This document shows, piece by piece, positions 46,023 to 61,200 of a stretch of DNA of 64,000 bases. Positions within the stretch are counted from its first letter, which is position 1. Each line of letters opens with the position of its first letter. Both the position numbers and the translations under genes were made by a program. This DNA comes from Strobilurus pachycystidiatus (taxonomy: Eukaryota; Basidiomycota; Agaricomycetes; Agaricales; Physalacriaceae). The notes beneath the pieces were generated by a model. It was not told the origin of the DNA. It was given only the letters and a program-made list of their open reading frames with translations, and did not search any database. The stretch is taken from contig JAHLMK010000001.1 of assembly GCA_019915135.1 (NCBI GenBank), positions 620,001 to 684,000 of the forward strand, written 5' to 3'.

Positions 46023-46585
46023 TTGACCGCAAAGACGCGTCGTCAATCACGCCGTATTATAGACTGAGACGAGAAGCCTGTGGACAGTGCTCCAAAAGTA
46101 ATGTATTTGAGAGAGCGAGGCAGCCAGACACAAGTGTGAATGGAGACGCTAGACGTTGTCTGTGTTCGAGGTGCACCTTACAATGCCGTTAGCCACATTG
46201 ATGATAACTGACGGGATCACCTACAATTCAACAGTCCCAGATTCCAATGTTTCAATGTTCAAATCTCCGAGCAAGGGGCGCCGTGAACTGGTTCCGAGCT
46301 GGCCGTGAAGGACGAGAACAAAGGCGTGTGGAACGCGTGCTCGGCCTTCTAACCCGGCACAATCACGGCAGACAAGTGGCTGTGCGGTTTTCTCGATGTC
46401 CTTCGCCTCTTGACTTTGTCTTGACTGCATTCGTCAGCCTACTTGAGCACCGCGTCGCCTTAGAACTTGTGGAGCCTTAAGACCGGACTATCGTGAACAT
46501 CTGTACAATTCCCACTGTTCAAGCGTAGAAAAGGTCTACATATCATGACTCTATGACAACAAAAGACCCCTTCGCCGTTGATTAA
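46023..46585. other. Divergent spacer between F-box gene II and synthetase copy 2
   Basis: No gene is seen. Its left part (46025-46150) is the better-preserved relative of the relic at 41655-41800. Confidence 0.45.
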
Positions 46586-46600
46586 CGTTGATTGACCGGG
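46586..46600 (+). promoter_or_regulatory. Shared promoter element of synthetase copies (copy 2)
   Basis: CGTTGATTGACCGGG lies about 95 bp before ATG 46695, with an ATATATTG run between. It is the same element as upstream of copies 1 and 3. Confidence 0.55.
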
Positions 46601-46694
46601 AGCGCTCAGGAAGTCACGTACGCGGGCCCCGATGGAGCAAGCATATATTGCTACATACGGTCGTTTAATTTTGGAGCACTCCCCACTCTTAGCC

Positions 46695-48979
46695 ATGAAG
46701 TTAACACCCCAAGGCACCTCTCACCCGACTTATCGAATCCCGCCTCTCGATGGATCTATTCTTTTCTCCGACCTCTTCGAATTCCATGCGAGGCATAGCC
46801 CTACTCATACTCTCTACTGCTACGAGGATCCCTTGACTGGTCTTCGCCGCGATATTCCATGGGCAGAAGCTATCGTTGCCTTCCGTTTTGCTGCTCAGCT
46901 CGTTCCCGCAGATTGTAAAGGAAAACCAACCGTTGTCGGCATGTTGGCAAACACAGGTCCGTTCGATCGTCGCCCCTCTACCCCGCTGATACGAAATACG
47001 TGTTTTAGACACTATCACACTCTCTTCGTTCATGTTCGCTGTCATGGGTATCGGCCTTGTGCCGTTCCCAATCTCGCCCCGCAATACTGCACCAGCTGTT
47101 GCACACCTTCTCAAGACGACGGAGTGCACAGTCCTGTATGTTAGCGCCGATGCTGGGATGCGAAGTCTCGCCGCCCAAGTCAAGAGGGAACTCGGCGACG
47201 GCTTGACAGTACTCACGATGCCCACATTTTCCCAACTATATACGCACGAGGGTCGTGAAAGTGCGCCTTCCTTGGTGTCGCATCATACCAACCTGGATAG
47301 CCCAGCCGTTATCTGTCACTCTTCCGGAACGACGCGCTTCCCTTCTCCGATCACACAAACACAAAGGACGATGCTCTTCGCAGGCGACGCTCAATGTACG
47401 ATCCCAAACCATGACAAAGCTTTCCGTGAGATTAATTGTCCGATATCTATGTAGCATATGGGGAAGTGGACTTATGCGGTGAAGTCGTCTCGTTCCATGC
47501 GCCGCCCATGTATCGTAAGTGGTCTTAATCGTTTGTAAAGTTCAGTCGGCTGATATCGTCCATATTTAGACTTGATGGGAATCTGGGCGATTGTGTCGGC
47601 CGTAAGTGGAGTCCTACCTGCTCGGGGTATGTCTTTATTCAGGTAGTGGACAGGCAGCAAATGGTTTCACGGTGGCCATGTTCCCTCCCAAAGAGCCCCC
47701 ACTGATTCCAACCGCGGAACGCGTTCTTTCTGGCGCGTTGGCTACGAGGTGCAACATGGTGTTCTGTGTCCCGCTCTTCCTCGAGGTTAGCCACCGTTGC
47801 CTCTATCTAGAATATGAATTACCACTCACGTCTTTCGTCAAGGCATGGGCTCGCGATACTGTAGCACTTGAGTCGTTGAAGTTTTTCAGGAGGATTGTAC
47901 GTTTTCACTCGTTCGAAGCGGCAGTCACATTTGACAACTTGGTAGTGCTACGGTGGCGGTCCTGTACCGGTTCATGCTGGAAACAAACTTGTCGAGAACG
48001 GTATCCCAATCTTTTCGTTCTATGGGTGGTATGCTTCCAGTGCCTCTTGTTTGCTTTTCACTCAGTTGTCAAAGCACCGAAACTGGTGCTACATCCATGG
48101 TCATGCCCAGTACGTTGTCAGGGACTTCGTTCAAACTCCAACCTTAACCACTCTTTCCAGAGGCTCCGCCTGTGGAAGGTTGGCATTGGATGAGGGTACT
48201 GGAATATAATTGTCGTTGATCTCGGAGCTAAAACATACGCTAGTATTCGATGCACGTCAAGCGTCAATTGGTCCCCTATGAGGGAGAGGAAAACGTCTAC
48301 CGCCTGATCATCATCGAAAGACCGGAGATAGGATATAGGCTGGCAGTCTCCGATACCATACCGGCTTGCTGGCTATTCAGGCTCGAACGTCCTGGCTGCA
48401 TTGATGGCTCTGCGACTTGAGAGCCACGGAGACGAAGTCTCACAACTCGCTTTTCTCGACATGTTTCCGACGCTGATGTCGTACACCGCGAATCAGCTCG
48501 GAAATCCAGATCCTCGCTCGAGCCATGACTCGGATGAACAAATCCATGCCATGATGGAAACGTTTCGCTTGATGTTCTCCTTGGACAGCACACGGAACGA
48601 CGAGCGCACTATTACCAATTTTACGTCTGCATTCATCGACCCAAATTGCTCGTTGTCTCCGATATTGCAGCTCGCAGTGAACAATCTCAAAGTTTTCAGC
48701 CAGCTTGCCGGACGCTTCATGTACGAGTTGGCCACTGTCAATGGAGTGCAGTCCTTGGAGAAGGTTCACGAATGGATGAGGGGTATCAAGGCCCCCATGA
48801 CTGTGTATGTGGCGAAGAACGGTGTCAGGCATCTGGTTCCAGCCAGAGAGAGAGAGGAGTGGTTGGATCTGGGAGCTCGTCGTGCTGTTCCCACTGCGGA
48901 AATTGTGTTCGTCGAGGGCGGTCATTACGAGTTCCTATGGGATGCGCAGGTCATCACAGGTCTACAGCGAGGCTATTAG
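46695..48979 (+). pseudogene. Truncated A-T-TE synthetase, copy 2 (internal deletion)
   Basis: The adenylation domain is intact from MKLTPQGTSH through SSGTTRFPSPI, the split YG-C-TETGATSMVMP core, EGWHWMR and YSMHVKRQLVPYEGEENVYR up to ERPEIGY at about 48335. There the sequence jumps into the thioesterase (PYRLAGYSGSN ... GGHYEFLWDAQVITGLQRGY). The missing piece, about 1.45 kb in copy 3, covers the end of the A domain, the whole carrier domain and the start of the TE. The two halves are out of frame, so translation from the A side stops soon after. At best it could make a truncated A domain without the GEK motif. Splice sites before the break are intact, so the deletion is probably recent. 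Confidence 0.85.
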
Positions 48980-49137
48980 GCCATTTATGATTTGGGGATG
49001 TATGCCGAGATTTAGCACTTGAGGATATTTGGCTATGGCCTCCGTGATGTCGATGAAAATTTATGACTTCCTCTCTTGTACGATGGTCTGCTCATAGAAT
49101 ACAAAAGTCCCTGCAATTTGTCTAGCTTGTTCAAGGT

Positions 49138-51791
<2,654 letters not shown>

Positions 51792-52526
51792 TGTTGATCA
51801 GGCATTGCATCGTCGGTGGCCGTTTTATACAATCCGAAGGCAGACGTGTCAATGGCATCGTACACGGTTACTACACGTTTGGGCGCTAGATGGTGGTAGA
51901 AGACTGACGTGGCGGGATGCCCTATCTGGATATCGCAATACCTGTTTAGGAAATCACCGCCACGTTCGATTTGTCTTGGCACTCTGATTCACTCTGACTC
52001 AGTGACTGAATAGGTCGTGTACCCGTCAACGGGACAGCCAATTAGAGATCGTAGTAGTAGCTTGCTCAACGAATTCCTGCAGATGTTTTTACAGCGGTCT
52101 ACAGATGCGATTCGAGGTATAACATAACAATAACTGGTAGTACAGTAGTACAGCGGCTATCTGAGTATCTATCCGGGTATCGGATGGGTAGATGGATGGA
52201 GGATGAAAGGAACTGGGTCCAGGAGGAGGGGGAGAGAATGTCACTGCAGCCAAACAGCTCTCGAGGGGCTCGGAGTGCATGTACAGGGGAGTAAAAAAAA
52301 GCGGCCACTCGGGCTAACTAACCAGCCACTAATATAACCAGATATGATGGAAAATGCTAGAAGGTAGAAGGACGAATCACAACCTAGAGAGGAGAATGAG
52401 ATCCGATGTGACGACACAAGCGGATGAAGTAGATTTTACTCTGCTTGGGTTGAAAACGACTGCGCTCATGTTCTGATAGAAAAATGATAAGCCTGGCATC
52501 AAGTGGTTCAACGAGGACTTGCGAAC
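51792..52526. other. Intergenic region, no gene seen
   Basis: It contains the BiP upstream sequence and the 3' flank of the SH3-protein gene. No BiP stress element was clearly recognised by eye. Confidence 0.4.
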
Positions 52527-53480
52527 CTAACGCCTGATGGTACTGACACCGTTCAAGGAACTCTCCCTCTTGCCTGTCTCGTAAGGAACCGCCCTGTCCA
52601 GGCACTCCAGAGGGACCATTCCCTGCTCCCCACCGCCGTTGACGCACAAGGCCCAACCATCGTCAAACTCTTGCAAGATTCGCACCGTCTCGCCAGTCGT
52701 GATGGACAGCTCATCAGGCAGGGTGGGGACGAAAGTCGATACGACGACGGCGCCATTCTGCGTCGGAATGGTGAGCGGCGTGTTATTGTACGACGCTCCG
52801 GGGACTGCGAGAAGTGGCGGTCCACCAGCGAGCGCCCGAGCCTGGGATTGTGCAAACTGCGTGCCGGGCGATTGCGTCGCGGGTCCGGCGAAGGACGAGC
52901 TGGGGAACGGGGGTTTCTCGTCGGACGAGAAAGAAAAGGGTGTGACCGTTGGGTTGTTGAGCCACTGTGCGGTGCGGGAGCGGCGTCTCTGCATGAGGCG
53001 GTTGCGGAAGAGGAAGAGAACAACAGCGACAATAACCAGAACAATAGCGATGACTATTCCGGCGATTGCACCAACCGAAAGACCGCCGCTCGATAGAGCA
53101 CCACTTTGCGCGCCTTCGGCTGTCCCGCCTTGGCTAGAAGTGGATGCACTGGGGGGCGGGATGACAGACGCAGATGGGAGGGGAGGCGTGAAAGTGGTTG
53201 ATGGAAACGAGCTCGAGTCCGCCACATCTGTCGACGATGTCGATGATGAATATGATGATTGGGCTATCGTGGAGGACGACGAAGTGGTAGTCGCAACTTG
53301 GGTAGTGGTCACTGTAGTGGTCGATGTCGGGGAAGCCGTCTCCTGCGATGTTATTGTTAATGTAACCGGCCCAGTGAGCGTGAAGCCGCCCGCGTCGACA
53401 GTAATCGCCTCAACCGCCGCCGCCCGCTGGAGATGGCGGGCCCGCTCAGCGGTCAAGAGATGTCGTGAATGCGGAGACAT
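52527..53480 (-). CDS. Single-pass membrane protein with C-terminal SH3 domain
   Basis: A single exon encodes 317 aa. The N-terminal half is Ser/Thr-rich (residues 50-130), likely glycosylated. One transmembrane helix spans about residues 136-158 (VGAIAGIVIAIVLVIVAVVL), followed by a basic stop-transfer (RNRLMQRRRSR). The tail carries an SH3 domain at about 245-297: VVVSTFVPTLPDELSITTGE, then ILQEFDDGWALCV and GMVPLECLD, with the ALYDY-like start changed to STFVPTL. The layout resembles fungal surface sensors or Fus1-like proteins, which recruit proline-rich partners. The partner is unknown. No cleaved signal peptide is obvious, so the helix may itself direct membrane insertion. Confidence 0.82.
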   Translation of the reverse strand: MSPHSRHLLTAERARHLQRAAAVEAITVDAGGFTLTGPVTLTITSQETASPTSTTTVTTTQVATTTSSSSTIAQSSYSSSTSSTDVADSSSFPSTTFTPPLPSASVIPPPSASTSSQGGTAEGAQSGALSSGGLSVGAIAGIVIAIVLVIVAVVLFLFRNRLMQRRRSRTAQWLNNPTVTPFSFSSDEKPPFPSSSFAGPATQSPGTQFAQSQARALAGGPPLLAVPGASYNNTPLTIPTQNGAVVVSTFVPTLPDELSITTGETVRILQEFDDGWALCVNGGGEQGMVPLECLDRAVPYETGKRESSLNGVSTIRR

Positions 53481-54853
53481 GACTGGTGTGAAGAATGAAT
53501 GTCGTTTCGCGCTTTCGATGGCGGCCAGGTCAACTAAAGGAATGAAAGCCCTCGCCGAGGAGGGAAATAGATGGCAAAGAAAGTAAAAGGCGGAGGAGAA
53601 CAGCGAGATAAACCAGCGCTGCAGACCACAGTGACGGTCGTGGTTAATGATTGAAATAGCACAATTGCATTTGGTAACACTTGTTTGGTTTAATGGTTAC
53701 CATATGCCACACGCTCACGGACCATCAGCATCATTCCTTGTCCTCCATCTTTCCGCCATCACTGTGACTGGCCGCCGCTAGAGATTCCCAGACATCCGGT
53801 TCTCAAGGAGTATCGTTTCCAGCGGCTATGGGGTATCCGACGCGAGAAACATGGTGCTATCCCACCTCGGAACCAATCCAATTCCTCATAAGAAGTAACA
53901 TTCTGTGCATGGTTCGAGATGGTAACGGATGCCACGACCTATATGCCAGCAATGTATTGTTTCACTGTCCGCATCATCCTAGGTATTTTGCACGGGCAAG
54001 TGAGCGGACATGTCGGTAGCGGTCGCCTTATCTTCTCATCCCAACATGGTCTCGACTCATATGCTCTTGGCGCGTGGATGCGAGCTTGGTGTGCGGATGT
54101 TACAGAAGCAAGACTTCCGTAGTGCCTCCGCACCTAGTCTCTAATCTCGGATAGGACTCGGTGGAGCGTGTCGAACGCCACGCATGCGAAGATTCTCATC
54201 TCTGGTCCTCCATCGACAACCTAATTCACACCGGCTCCGAGCGTGGCCTGCGAAACAGATGTCCACATCTAGCCAGAGTAGTAATTCTTTAGAAGTTGCC
54301 CAGAAGATCAGCGTCCATACTCGACAGCATTCACAGTCTGACAACGTTCGACAGAACGTCGCCACATGTGCACCACTGGGTCAACATGGCACCAGTCGAC
54401 CAATCAACTTGGTAGCAATGCGGAACTTGTATGTCCCATAGACATTTGACGACTGCCCACTGGTCGGGAAACTGACTGATCCGCTCAGCGGACCCATGTT
54501 CGTCTGCATTCCGAGAAAGCCGACAAGTCAGACGTGAACACACTAAATGACAGTTAGAGCGAGGTAGTCAAGCACACCAAGGTGACCTACACGTCGGAGG
54601 ATCATCCCAACAGCGACAAGGACTCGCTCAACCGGGCTCAACAGAGGATATGTCTCGCATTGCAAGATAATAGTGTACCAAAAAAAAACAAGTCAGGTAA
54701 AACGAGCGTCGAACTATAAGGACAATCCCGAAAGCAGTAAAGATGAGAGAGAAGAATTATCCATGTGCAAAATGCATGTTCATGTTCAAGCCTCCGTCCA
54801 GAAAAGTAAGTAGAGCGCTTGATGGGTATCGATGGATTTTGACTCCCGGGCAA
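53481..54853. other. Intergenic region, no gene seen
   Basis: About 1.4 kb without a supportable gene. It contains a short poly-A run near 54680. Frames of 60-85 codons lack features. Confidence 0.4.
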
Positions 54854-56072
54854 TCACTGGGGAGCAGCAGGACGCGAGTTGACACCCTCCTTGAGTGCCA
54901 ACAATTGTTTTGAACGGAAGGCCTCGTAGTGGATCTGGGCGGTCGTCTCGATGAGGTCTTGCAAATGTGTCCTGTAGAATAAGGTTGAGAAGGATAAATA
55001 CACGGGCACAAGAGAAGTAGAGCGCACCTGGTCAAGAAGTTCCTGAGGTTAACAAACTCGCAGTGGTTGGGGTCCTCGACGTTGACGACTCCCCAGCGGT
55101 TCTTGCGTCCACGGACGGACTTGCCGTCAATGATCACGTTGCTCTCCGAGCCAACGACGGCAAAGGGGATGATGTCCCGGATGGACTCGTTGAGCTGGAC
55201 CTCTTCCTCGTCATCCTCATCAGTGTCGAAGGGATAGAGGCGGATGCTGTGGTGCACAAGCTCTTCCCGAATCTACGCGTCTTATGAGCGACACAGACAC
55301 CAAAAGGCACAAGTAGAATCATACCTTGATCTTGAAGTCGTCCCGCTCCTCAATGGTAAGACTGTCGGCCTTTGCAATGACAGGGACAACGTTGACGACC
55401 TCGCTGAGCTTCTTCATGACGATAACGTCAATGGGGCGCAGGGAGTGACCGGTGGGGTTGATGAAGTAAAGACAGCAGTGGATGCGCGTGTCTTGAATGT
55501 AGCGGTCACGCATGGCAGTAAGCTCTTTGCGCAGGTAGGCGCTGTGCTGGTCCTTGATATATTTGATGATAGGGTCCCAGCTGTGAAAAAGAGGTCAGCC
55601 TGGACCGCTGGGAGCGTATGCCAACCGACCAGTTCTCGTTGTTGATCTGGTCGCCGTAGCCGGGCGTGTCGACGATGTTTAGGCGGAGCTTGACGCCGTT
55701 CTCGACAATAACTTTAGGACGTAAACGAAGCAGAAGTCAGTTCCGTGCGCGGCGGCGGCGGGTGCGCGGGCCACGTACCATGGGACACAGCCTGAATTTC
55801 AGTGGTCTGCCTGACGGGCTCGTCTGCAGCAAAGCGACCCTTCGAGTCCATCAAGTGCGAGGCGAAAATTGTGTTAATGAGCGTCGACTTTCCCAGTCCA
55901 GTTTGGCCTGACACAGGCAGGCATTTTCAGTTGATTTTTCGCGGAAGCAACCGCACTACGCACCGACAGCAATGACATTGAACTGGAAACCTCTCTTCAA
56001 GAGCTTGTGCTCAATTTGCTGCGTAATAGAGTCGAAACCGACATAGGACTCGGCGCGAATTTCCTCAGCCAT
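54854..56072 (-). CDS. CDC10: Septin, Cdc10 type
   Basis: Six exons (55964-56072, 55779-55907, 55630-55711, 55325-55580, 55028-55272, 54854-54971) give 312 aa. The N-terminus YVGFDSITQQIEHKLLKRGF leads to the P-loop GQTGLGKST (G1). Then come VDTPGYGDQINN (G3), the septin-specific CCLYFINPTGHSLRPID, AKADSLT (G4) and the septin unique element ending HCEFVNLRNFLTR. The short N-terminus and short C-terminus without a long coiled coil are characteristic of the Cdc10 group, which sits within hetero-octamer filaments at the bud neck or septum. All splice junctions keep frame. Confidence 0.92.
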
Positions 56073-56242
56073 GGCAACGAGAAGAGCGGCGGGAGAGTGA
56101 GAGAATAAAAGGGGTGGACGGGGCGAACGACGGCGACGGTGGTGGACGACGACGAACAGGCTTGCACGACTTTGGCAAAGCAATTTTGGCTCTGCAGGTA
56201 AGCACGCACAAACAGTGAGCCACTATTACCTCCGAACCATCA

Positions 56243-56665
56243 ATGAACAACTTACTTACTTCAATCCTTTCTTCACATCTTACCGACTACACAACTCTTG
56301 AATCTCTCGTTGATCTGCGCCGGATGCTATGGGGCTTCAACAACACTGAGCCATGCTTCATGCTGCCGTTAGGATGCCGCGAGGATGCAGCTACTTTGAC
56401 TGACTTCTCTACCTCTCTCAAGTCCGGCTTTGTTGCTGGCGTAAGTTTCCAATCTCCTCTTCCTGGCTACTTGTAAAGCGCACGGTAGGCCCTAGTCCAT
56501 CCACCAGGCGTGACATTCAAATGCATCATGATCGACATCGACCAGACCCTCGGCCACCCATTACCCATCCTCCGGTCAGGTTCACGCGACCATGGTCGCT
56601 CATCTGCGAACCCATCCTTCATTGCCACCATTAAATATGGTACGTTCAATTGTTCCCATCGGTAG
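56243..56665 (+). CDS. Hypothetical protein, possibly a truncated gene
   Basis: Two exons (56243-56440, 56489-56665) read 124 aa: MNNLLTSILSSHLTDYTTLE ... LWGFNNTEPCFMLPLGCRED ... SGFVAG, then ALVHPPGVTFKCIMIDIDQT ... SFIATIKYG. The composition is protein-like and a canonical GTAAGT/TAG intron joins the halves in frame. It ends within the duplicated promoter block of the following gene, so the true 3' part may have been replaced by the duplication. No family is recognised. Confidence 0.4.
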
Positions 56666-58072
56666 GCTGTAATTGACAGACAATAAGTACAATTGTCGTC
56701 ATGATCCTTATTGTGCTACGAAGCCAGGGTGACATGCACCTCTCGACTCCCTGTCAGCGCTTAAAAGCAAGTTGTCGACAGAGTAGCATCACTGTTCCCA
56801 TTTGTCGCCGGCGACCAACCTCCACACTCCTTCCTCGCCATGCCCATGGAAAACGTGGCTCCCCTGCCCCTTTACGCCTCGCGAGTCAATGACCGTGAAG
56901 TGCGCTACATTCCTCCACCGAGCTATGACGCCGTTCTATGCATGAAAATACAGGGCAGCTTGGACACGGTATTTGGCCGAAATCCCATGCTTCCACCAGG
57001 CGAAAGAGTCATACACCTCGGCGAGCCTAGTTGCGCCAACGCTGCTCTCATCATTCTCGCACTTGTACACGACTGTTTCGTTGCGACCCACCCACTCCCT
57101 CGCGGCTCGGACGCCGATATTGACGATGCGTTTTCGCTCCGGTTTCACCTCCTCTCCCTGTCCATTGTCGGCGAAGATATCCAGGAGTACGAGCAGGCCC
57201 TCGAGAAGGAGGGCTCCAATGACATGTTCGCAGTCATTCAACGTCTCCTCTCCCTCCGACACCGCACAATATTTCTTGATCGTGCTCACGGTCGTTCCAA
57301 TCAATGGCTCAATGAAAAAGTAGAGCTGTCCGCTATCATACACACTCTTCTCGCTCGACCCTCGCTAGGTCTAAAGACCAAAGCGGAGATTTCCTCATAT
57401 CGCCAATTACTTGAGGATATTTGCACTCAAACGCCTTCTGCTACCGACGCGGACGCCTTAAAAATCTCTAACGACGTTCGATCTTTCTTCAAACTTGCGC
57501 CTTGGACTCCCAATGAGGTCTTACCGGCGACCCCGCTCACTCCCAAACGCGAATTAGCCATGCTGCGCGACGTGATCATGGTACTCAGGTATTTCACCGA
57601 CGGCACTGCTTCTATTCGATGGAATAGGTCATTCCGATCTCTTGAGAAGGATAACAGAACTACGACATATCGTCCAGAGGATCACCACGTACGTCAATTC
57701 GTCCTAGCGCGGGATGTGTTATGCAGTTGTCTCCCTGGCCCTTCGACTCTACGATTTGCCGGAGCATTCTCCCTTTACGTGAGGCCTCTCCTCAAACTTA
57801 TGGCCCAGACACATATCTGTACGTTCTGGGCCAACTGCTCCGTGACTTGGTGCTAACCTCTTGATTCAGACCGTTCGGACGATGATGACTTGAGAATTGA
57901 CGTGAGAGATAGCATATGGTGCCTAAACGAGGCATCGGAGAAATACGACGACGAGTCGATTCGCATCGAGGAGAGACGTCGTCGTATCCAAAGTGGAATC
58001 CGGGTATCACTCTGGCAACTCGATGTACGGGGACTTGGTTTTCCTAATCGTGACGAAGAAGACTCAGATTAG
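56600..58072 (+). repeat. Duplicated unit, copy 1 (promoter plus unknown gene)
   Basis: From about 56600 onward, the upstream block (GGTACGTTCAATTGTT, GCCAGGGTGACA, CATTTGTCGCCGGCGACC) and the gene are repeated as a direct copy from about 63175 to the window end. The synthetase copy 3 lies between the two. Confidence 0.75.
56840..58072 (+). CDS. Unknown protein, 393 aa, duplicate 1
   Basis: Two exons (56840-57818, 57870-58072) give 393 aa from MPMENVAPLPLYASR; an alternative start is ATG 56846 (MENVAPL). It is mostly helical with no recognisable motif. Conserved-looking stretches include YIPPPSYDAVLCMKIQGSLD, LGEPSCANAALIILALVHDC and a C-terminal LRIDVRDSIWCLNEASEKYD, ending acidic (NRDEEDSD). 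No signal peptide or transmembrane helix is clear. A nearly identical copy begins at 63420, where the first ATG of this copy is replaced by CTG. That points to ATG 56846 as the ancestral start. Confidence 0.65.
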
Positions 58073-58285
58073 TTTGCGTTGCCCGCTAGCTATACTTGTC
58101 GTAACTATACGCTGCTCAAATACCACTGACTTCTCCGATCGTATGTCAACAAATTCTTGCATCGTCTTATCTCGCAGGACATCGGACATGGCTTGATGAG
58201 TTGACACTGTATTAGTTGTTTGTATCGAACATGACAGAACGTCGACATTCCCAACAGTCCCAGGATGCGTTGATGGTAGTAGTCA

Positions 58286-61200
58286 CTAATACCCTCGCTG
58301 GAGGCCAGCGATGACCTGCGCGTCCCATAAGAACTCGTAATGACCGCCCTCGACAAACACGACTTCTGCAGCGGCAATAGCGCGACGCGCTCCCAGATCC
58401 TCCCACTCCTTTCGATCTGCTTCTGGAACCAAATGTCTCACACCATTCTTCGCCACATATACAGTCATGGGGGCCTTGATACCTCTCAACCACTCGTGGA
58501 CCTTGTCCAACGACTGCAGTCCATTGACGGTGGCCAACTCGTACATGAACAGTCCGGCAAGCTGGTTGTAAACCTTGAGGTTGTTAACTGCGAGCTGCAT
58601 TATCGGAGACAACGACCCATTCGGATCGGTGAACGCAGATGTGAAGGTAACGATAGTGCGCTCATCGTTCCGAGTGCTGTCCAACGAGAAGATCAAGCGA
58701 AATGTTTCCATCATGGCACGGATTTGCTGGTCGTGGCTCGCGCGAATATCCGGGTTTCCTAGCTGGTTCGCTGTGTACGACATTAGAGTTGGAAACATGT
58801 CGAGGAAAGCGAGCTGTGAGACTTCGTCCCCGTGGCTCTCTAGTCGCAGGGCAATCAAGGCAGCCAAGACGTTCGAGCCAGAATATCCGGCAAGTCTGTA
58901 CGGTCCCTTTTGGAGCTTCTCTTTGATCTTGGTAATGTAGAACGACGCTAAGTCTTCGAGGCTTGTCAAGGGCGTATCCGGTGTCATCTGAATCCCCCAT
59001 ACGGCGCTGTGGAACTTTTCTGGCAACGCGCTGAATTCGTAGAGGACGCCACCAGCACCTGGAAAGATGTCAAGGAACTACAGAAAGTTTTGTCGCTGTA
59101 ACACGGACCGTGGATCAGAATGAGAGGCGGCTCCCCGTTGCCCCTTCGCATTTCCACTATGGTCTTCCCAATCTGAGGGATCTGACTGAAACTGTCCAGG
59201 TCAAGGAACGCTTCATCGTGAACATCGTCGCTTTCATCCCCGTCTTGTGCGATGCTGAACACCAAAGCACTCAGAAGCGAGATGGTGGGATGATCAAAAA
59301 CGAAGTTTGGAGGAATCGCTCGGATTGTGGTGACCGATACACGCTTGGACTTCCGTAGCAGACCGAGAATCGAGTTTCTGATGGCTGTTGCACCTAAGCT
59401 GGAGTTTCTCGTTAGTAGGATTTACGCCAGAGTGGACGTGTACTACCTGTCGCCTCCGCTGGCGAAAATGTCATCGTCGTCGCTGAGGGTGACGTTGATT
59501 GCCTTGCATACAATAGCACGAACTGACTGCGTAACGGCTTCCAACGACCACGACGATGGTAAGACCATTGCGGATTGGGCGATTTCGTCGAGAGCAGCGT
59601 ACAAGGCTTCGATTTCTTCTGCGTATATATCCAGCATCGCTGGCCGTCTAGGGGTTCCTTTCACGGTATACTCTAGCGGCTTGGACGGATCGGTGACCAA
59701 GATCATCTTGAAGTTCCTCCATTAGCGTGGTTCGGCATACCGACGTGGTAGAGAAAATGCACCTCTTTGAAGATTCGCGAGTGTTGAGGTGCCTGTTCAT
59801 TCGCCGACTGAACGGTCTCCCTGGCAATGAACGTAAAGGATGGCAATAGTGTGCAAGAACGAGACGGACCATATATCGTTTCTGAAATCTGTCAGTGCCA
59901 CCACGTCGGTGGGATCAATCTCCTGGCCGCTCGAAGGGATTATGAGCACCCCCGGTTGAAACCTCGATCGACCGAACATGACAGCACCGCTAATGCGAGG
60001 GTCCTTGCAGAGTGCTGCCTCTGATCCGATCTCAGTCTCGAGGAGTAGTGCACACCATAGGTAAACACCCACCAATTGGAATTGGGTTGGTCTACGAATC
60101 CACTTCATGTTAGCTGGTTTCAAGGAGCAAAGCAGTCATTGTACCTTTTCCTATGTGACATGAACGTTAGTCCAGGGAGTCCAGCATGAATTACTAAAGT
60201 AACCACTCACTCCTGTACTATGCATAATATGTTCATCTGTAACGTCCCTCGTCAGAAGAAGGAAGAAAAATGGCGACCAAACGACATACCGAAGCGACCA
60301 AAGATCTTGAACAGTGCCGGGTTGGTTGGGTGCGCCAGAACAAGGTCCTTAGTGTCGTATGCTGACACGCCGTCGACTTCGGTGTTGAAGACAGCCGGGT
60401 GATATCCTATCTCCGGTCTTTCTAGGACGACAAGGCGATAAACGTTTTCTTCTCCCTCATAGGGGACCAAGCGGTGTTTGATGTACGGCGAATACTGAGT
60501 GCATGTGTTAGTTATAACCTCGCTGAAACTCGTAGGTCCGTACCCTCATCCAATGCCAACCTTCCACGGGCGGAGCCTCTGGAAAGAGGTGTTAATGTTG
60601 AAATTGGAACCATGATATACCACACCACGTACTGGGTATCACCATGGATATATAGTTTGTTTCGGTGCTTCGACGAGTGAATAAGAAACAAACAAGAGGC
60701 ACTGGAAGCATACCACCCATAGAGCGAACAGATTGAGATACCGTTCTCGACAAGTTTGTCTCCAGCGTGAGTCGACAAAGGTCCGCCAGCGTAGCACTAT
60801 ATATATATCGTCAGGTGTGGGATCCCGTTTCGAATTAGGAAAGGCGCACAATTCTTGTAAATGAGTGCAACGATTCTAATGCAACTGGATCGCGAGCCCA
60901 TGCCTGAACGCAGAACGTAAATCGTAGTCTAGAATCAAAATTGAGGCAACACTGGCTGACCTCAAGGAAGAGCGGGACACAGACAACCATGTTGCACCTC
61001 GTAGCCAACGCGCCAGAAAGGACGCGCTCGGCAGTGGGAAGGAGTGGAGGCTCTTTGGGAGGAAACATTGCAATCGTGGAACCATTTGCTGCCTATGCAG
61101 AACATGAATAAAGACATCACTCGAACAGAGAGGAACTTACGGCCAACACGATCGCCCAGATGCCCATCATATCTACATAACAACGTGAGCCCAGTGAGCT

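Noticed and set aside
52639..53586. 315-codon plus-strand frame opposite the SH3 membrane protein
   Set aside because: It is the antisense of a gene with a transmembrane helix and SH3 domain. Its composition mirrors that gene and it has no domain of its own.
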